Shown here piece by piece: positions 61,969 to 64,000 of a stretch of 64,000 nucleotides of DNA. The notes under the pieces are model-generated. The model made no database searches, was not told the origin of the DNA, and saw only the letters and a list, made by a program, of their open reading frames with translations. The DNA comes from Candidatus Aminicenantota bacterium (GTDB taxonomy: Bacteria; Acidobacteriota; Aminicenantia; Aminicenantales; Aminicenantaceae), in contig CP070825.1 in NCBI GenBank assembly GCA_020344415.1, forward strand, positions 3,820,412 to 3,884,411, written 5' to 3'. The first letter of the stretch is position 1; the number at the start of each line of letters is the position of its first letter. The position numbers were made by a program, and so were the translations under genes.

Positions 61969-62715
61969 TTAATGTTCTTCCTCATGGGCCACAGCTCCTC
62001 CTATGTAAACACATGACAGCAGGACGAAGACACCCGCTTGGATTGTTGCAGTGAGTATAGCGATCACCATGAAGGGAAGGGGAAGAAAAAAGGGAATAAT
62101 GGAAGCCATGACAACGATCAGCAGCTCTTCGGCAAAGATATTTCCGAAAAGTCGTAGAGAGAGCGAAACTGGTCTTGAAAAGTGGCTGATGACCTCGATA
62201 GGGAAAAAAAGAGGTGCTAATAGAGGAATGGGGCCAGTGAAATGTTTGAGATATTTAAACAGGCCTTGAGATTTGATGCCCTGCCAGTGGTAATAGAAAA
62301 AAACAACGAGCGCACAGCCTACAGTCACATTGAGCTTGCTTGTCGGGGACATCATCCCAGGTGCTAGGCCGAGGATATTACAGGAGAAGATAAAAAGCCC
62401 GATAGTTGCAATCAGAGGAAGGTATCTCTTTCCCCCTTCACCGATGATATCAGTCAAGAGCCCTTCGAAAGCCTGGATGATTAGCTCTAGAACGCTCTGG
62501 AGTTTAGATGGGACAGGCGTGAGCTTTCTGGATGAAAGCCCTAAAAACAGAATGAGAATTACGGCTACAATCAAAGACATAACAACATAATCAGGGATGA
62601 GGTGTTCTGGATTGTGAACTTCAATACCCACAAGGGAGAAGAGAGAAGAAAGGGGCTTACTGAAAATTTTATTGAAGAGCTCGACTATGAATAGACTGTG
62701 TTCTAGTTCTTCCAT
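61969..62715 (-). CDS. atpB: F0 ATP synthase a subunit
   Basis: 248 residues, about six membrane segments. The conserved arginine region SLSLRLFGNIFAEELLIVV is present, and the C-terminal segment ATIQAGVFVLLSCVYIGGAV has the usual Gln. It forms the ion half-channels against the c ring. It overlaps the upstream atpI-like gene by 13 bases. Confidence 0.95.
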   Translation of the reverse strand: MEELEHSLFIVELFNKIFSKPLSSLFSLVGIEVHNPEHLIPDYVVMSLIVAVILILFLGLSSRKLTPVPSKLQSVLELIIQAFEGLLTDIIGEGGKRYLPLIATIGLFIFSCNILGLAPGMMSPTSKLNVTVGCALVVFFYYHWQGIKSQGLFKYLKHFTGPIPLLAPLFFPIEVISHFSRPVSLSLRLFGNIFAEELLIVVMASIIPFFLPLPFMVIAILTATIQAGVFVLLSCVYIGGAVAHEEEH

Positions 62716-63113
62716 TTTTTCATCTTTGTCAGAGCAAGCACTGTTTCAGCCAAAAAAACAAGAATAATGGCCGAAAAACAAACAACAAAAGCTATTATTT
62801 TCTCTGAAAAGAAAGAAATTATAATAAAAAAGATACCAAGAATCAATATAAGGCGGATACTGTATAAGGCTAAGGCGGATTTAAGAGCCTTCTTTTTGCC
62901 CTGGAGGAGGAGTTTGTAAAGAGACTGTTTAAGCCAAATAAAGCTTAAAGCAGAGAGTATGCCACCCGCAAATACAAAAAGTCCTGTCAGCGGATCGAAG
63001 AGAAGCAGAGCAACAAGTGCCATGGCCATAGAGAGGGAAACAATCGTGCGAGGAATCCGGCGGAGGATCTTTTCTTCTTCCAGGATAAAATTTGAGGGCT
63101 CAGGTTTAGTCAT
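62703..63113 (-). CDS. atpI: ATP synthase subunit I-like protein
   Basis: 136 residues with four membrane segments, the ATP-synt_I type protein that sits directly before atpB in many operons. Sequence conservation in this family is low; the call rests on size, topology and position. It may help c-ring assembly. Confidence 0.75.
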   Translation of the reverse strand: MTKPEPSNFILEEEKILRRIPRTIVSLSMAMALVALLLFDPLTGLFVFAGGILSALSFIWLKQSLYKLLLQGKKKALKSALALYSIRLILILGIFFIIISFFSEKIIAFVVCFSAIILVFLAETVLALTKMKKWKN

Positions 63114-63140
63114 AAATCCTTCCTTACGGCTTATTCATCA

Positions 63141-63165
63141 AAAAAAGGGGACAGTCCCCTTTTTT
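63141..63165. terminator. GGGGACAGTCCCC hairpin between atpZ and atpI
   Basis: A-run, GGGGAC-A-GTCCCC and T-run form a near-perfect palindrome, which looks like a bidirectional intrinsic terminator in form. A second copy lies at 63525-63545, so it is also a repeat. Lying between two atp genes, full termination here would be unexpected. Confidence 0.55.
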
Positions 63166-63183
63166 CATTTTCTGTTTTTTTTG

Positions 63184-63408
63184 TTAGGTATCTTTAAACC
63201 GGTTCAATCCCCTAAAGAGACTGTAGAACCCTGATGCTGTACCGAGCAGAGCGAAAATGAGCAACAACCAGGGCTGAGTGCCAAAGAGTTTATCGAGGAG
63301 GTAGCCGAAGAGTAAGCCTATTGCAATGGAAGAGGGAAGTATGAGACCCAGAGAACTCAGCTCTGCAATCTTGCGATAGATGGATCTTGAAGGAGGCTTA
63401 TACAACAT
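63184..63408 (-). CDS. AtpZ/AtpI family small membrane protein
   Basis: 74 residues, two membrane segments (LILPSSIAIGLLFGYLLDKLF and LLLIFALLGTASGFYSLFRG). This pattern belongs to the ATPase_gene1/AtpZ family, found as the first gene of F-ATPase operons and linked to Mg/Ca handling or ring assembly. It is first in the F0 group here; F1 genes and the b subunit are not in the window. Confidence 0.8.
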   Translation of the reverse strand: MLYKPPSRSIYRKIAELSSLGLILPSSIAIGLLFGYLLDKLFGTQPWLLLIFALLGTASGFYSLFRGLNRFKDT

Positions 63409-63418
63409 CAGGTTCTCT

Positions 63419-63545
63419 TGGATAATTCATAAAGACTGCCGACACCTCTTATTATATTTAATCTTATACGCTTTTTAGCATGCCTTTTCTTATGAATAAT
63501 CCAGGTCATTAATAATAGCACAATAAAAGGGGACAGTCCCCTTTT
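63419..63545. repeat. Diverged CCTGGATTATTCATAA palindrome plus GGGGACAGTCCCC hairpin
   Basis: Left arm TGGATAATTCATAAAGACTG (from 63419) and right arm ending CTTATGAATAATCCAGG (to 63505) are a mutated copy of the 10437-10581 element, with a shorter interior. It is followed directly by the hairpin 63525-63545, the same as 63141-63165. Lies in the 140 bases between atpZ and the next upstream gene. Confidence 0.65.
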
Positions 63546-63548
63546 TTC

Positions 63549-64000
63549 CTATTTTTCCTTACCATCAGATTCTCGAAATTTTATCTTTCCTATAGCAACT
63601 CCCAGATTTCTTATGTCAGGAGTTCCTAAAACTTTCAAGGGATTCCAGGTCCTGCTCACTTTGACAAGCAAAATGACCTCCTGATTGACTTCTTCGGGAA
63701 CATGATATTCATAGATTTTCCATGCACTCTGAGTCAAGATTATTTCGTCTAAGAGCTTCTGCTGTTTAAAGAAATCTTTTATCAGGAGGATTTTAACTTT
63801 GACTGGATTTTTTTCGATATCGGGGTGGGAGGCGAGCAGAGAAATCTCGATCACAGGCTTTTCAATTTTGATAGACATCCCCCCATAACCCCTTGTCCAT
63901 CTGAATTCATTCCCGTCACTCGTTTTCTCTGTCTTATCCAGGCCGAAATCTTGTGTCAGATTGAAATTTGCTCTTCTGGCTTTGAGAGATAAGGAATGAG
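63549..64000 (-). CDS. C-terminal part of an unidentified protein, cut by the window edge
   Basis: The frame is open from the stop at 63549 to the end of the window (about 150 codons), so the ATG at 63878 is probably internal. The visible part is beta-rich (WTRGYGGMSIKIEKPVIEIS, then SHPDIEKNPVKVKIL), like an immunoglobulin-type or carbohydrate-binding sandwich at the end of a larger protein. Not recognised; the start lies outside. Confidence 0.6.
   Translation of the reverse strand, partial: HSLSLKARRANFNLTQDFGLDKTEKTSDGNEFRWTRGYGGMSIKIEKPVIEISLLASHPDIEKNPVKVKILLIKDFFKQQKLLDEIILTQSAWKIYEYHVPEEVNQEVILLVKVSRTWNPLKVLGTPDIRNLGVAIGKIKFRESDGKEK

Overview
The window looks like a bacterial chromosome of moderate GC from an organism with a Gram-negative type envelope: it has LpxD (lipid A), periplasmic murein enzymes and an F-type ATPase F0 set. 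No ribosomal RNA or other firm taxonomic marker is present. The gene mix (DUF177-rpmF-plsX start, archaeal-type phosphoglycerate mutase, COG2403-like GTPase with carbamate kinase, many small palindromic repeats) would fit an Aminicenantota/Acidobacteriota-like anaerobe, but that placement is an inference of low confidence. Most of the window is housekeeping; the unusual material lies between and inside those genes.

Layout. 42-4168 (+): yceD-rpmF-plsX-fabG-acpP-fabF, the lipid synthesis operon, behind a near-consensus promoter. 4382-6154 (+): etfBA. 6160-9657 (-): an AT-rich operon encoding an M99/Csd4-like murein carboxypeptidase, a bitopic membrane protein and a Csd6-like YkuD-NTF2 protein, a likely cell-shape module. 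10615-12197 (+): amidohydrolase-sirtuin. 12214-15867 (-): membrane polyferredoxin, DUF362 protein and an N-acetylmuramoyl-L-alanine amidase interrupted by one in-frame TGA. 15926-17128 (-) apgM is divergent from guaA-dnaE (17419-22434, +). 22579-31527 (+): pseudo-receiver, valS, birA, coaX, a hypothetical gene, rnr and a SelB-like protein that lacks the GTPase part. 31531-38990 (-): OCD-family dehydrogenase, FAD oxidoreductase, two unknown reading frames, argF, arcC and a COG2403-like GTPase, which read together as citrulline/ornithine use. 40668-47615 (+): tRNA-Val, thrS, infC (AUU start), rpmI, rplT (apparent -1 frameshift), pheS, a short pheT, zapB-like, zapA, then a candidate 6S RNA. 47824-56381 (+): rny, ymdB, xseA, xseB, ispA, dxs, tlyA, nadK. 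56802-59525 (+): glgA, trxA, trxB. 59660-64000 (-): lpxD, yihY, atpE, atpB, atpI, atpZ and a truncated gene at the window edge.

The strongest leads are: the GTPase-less SelB-like protein; the Csd4/Csd6-type shape operon; disruptions in otherwise intact genes (rplT, amidase, the 34.3 kb TGA); several genes whose promoters put transcription start at or within about 10 bases of the start codon with no Shine-Dalgarno (apgM, guaA, glgA, amidase); and families of palindromic repeats, one with a shared core but inverted-repeat arms that differ in sequence from copy to copy.

All motif, promoter and structure calls were made by eye; no database search, folding program or composition calculation was run.
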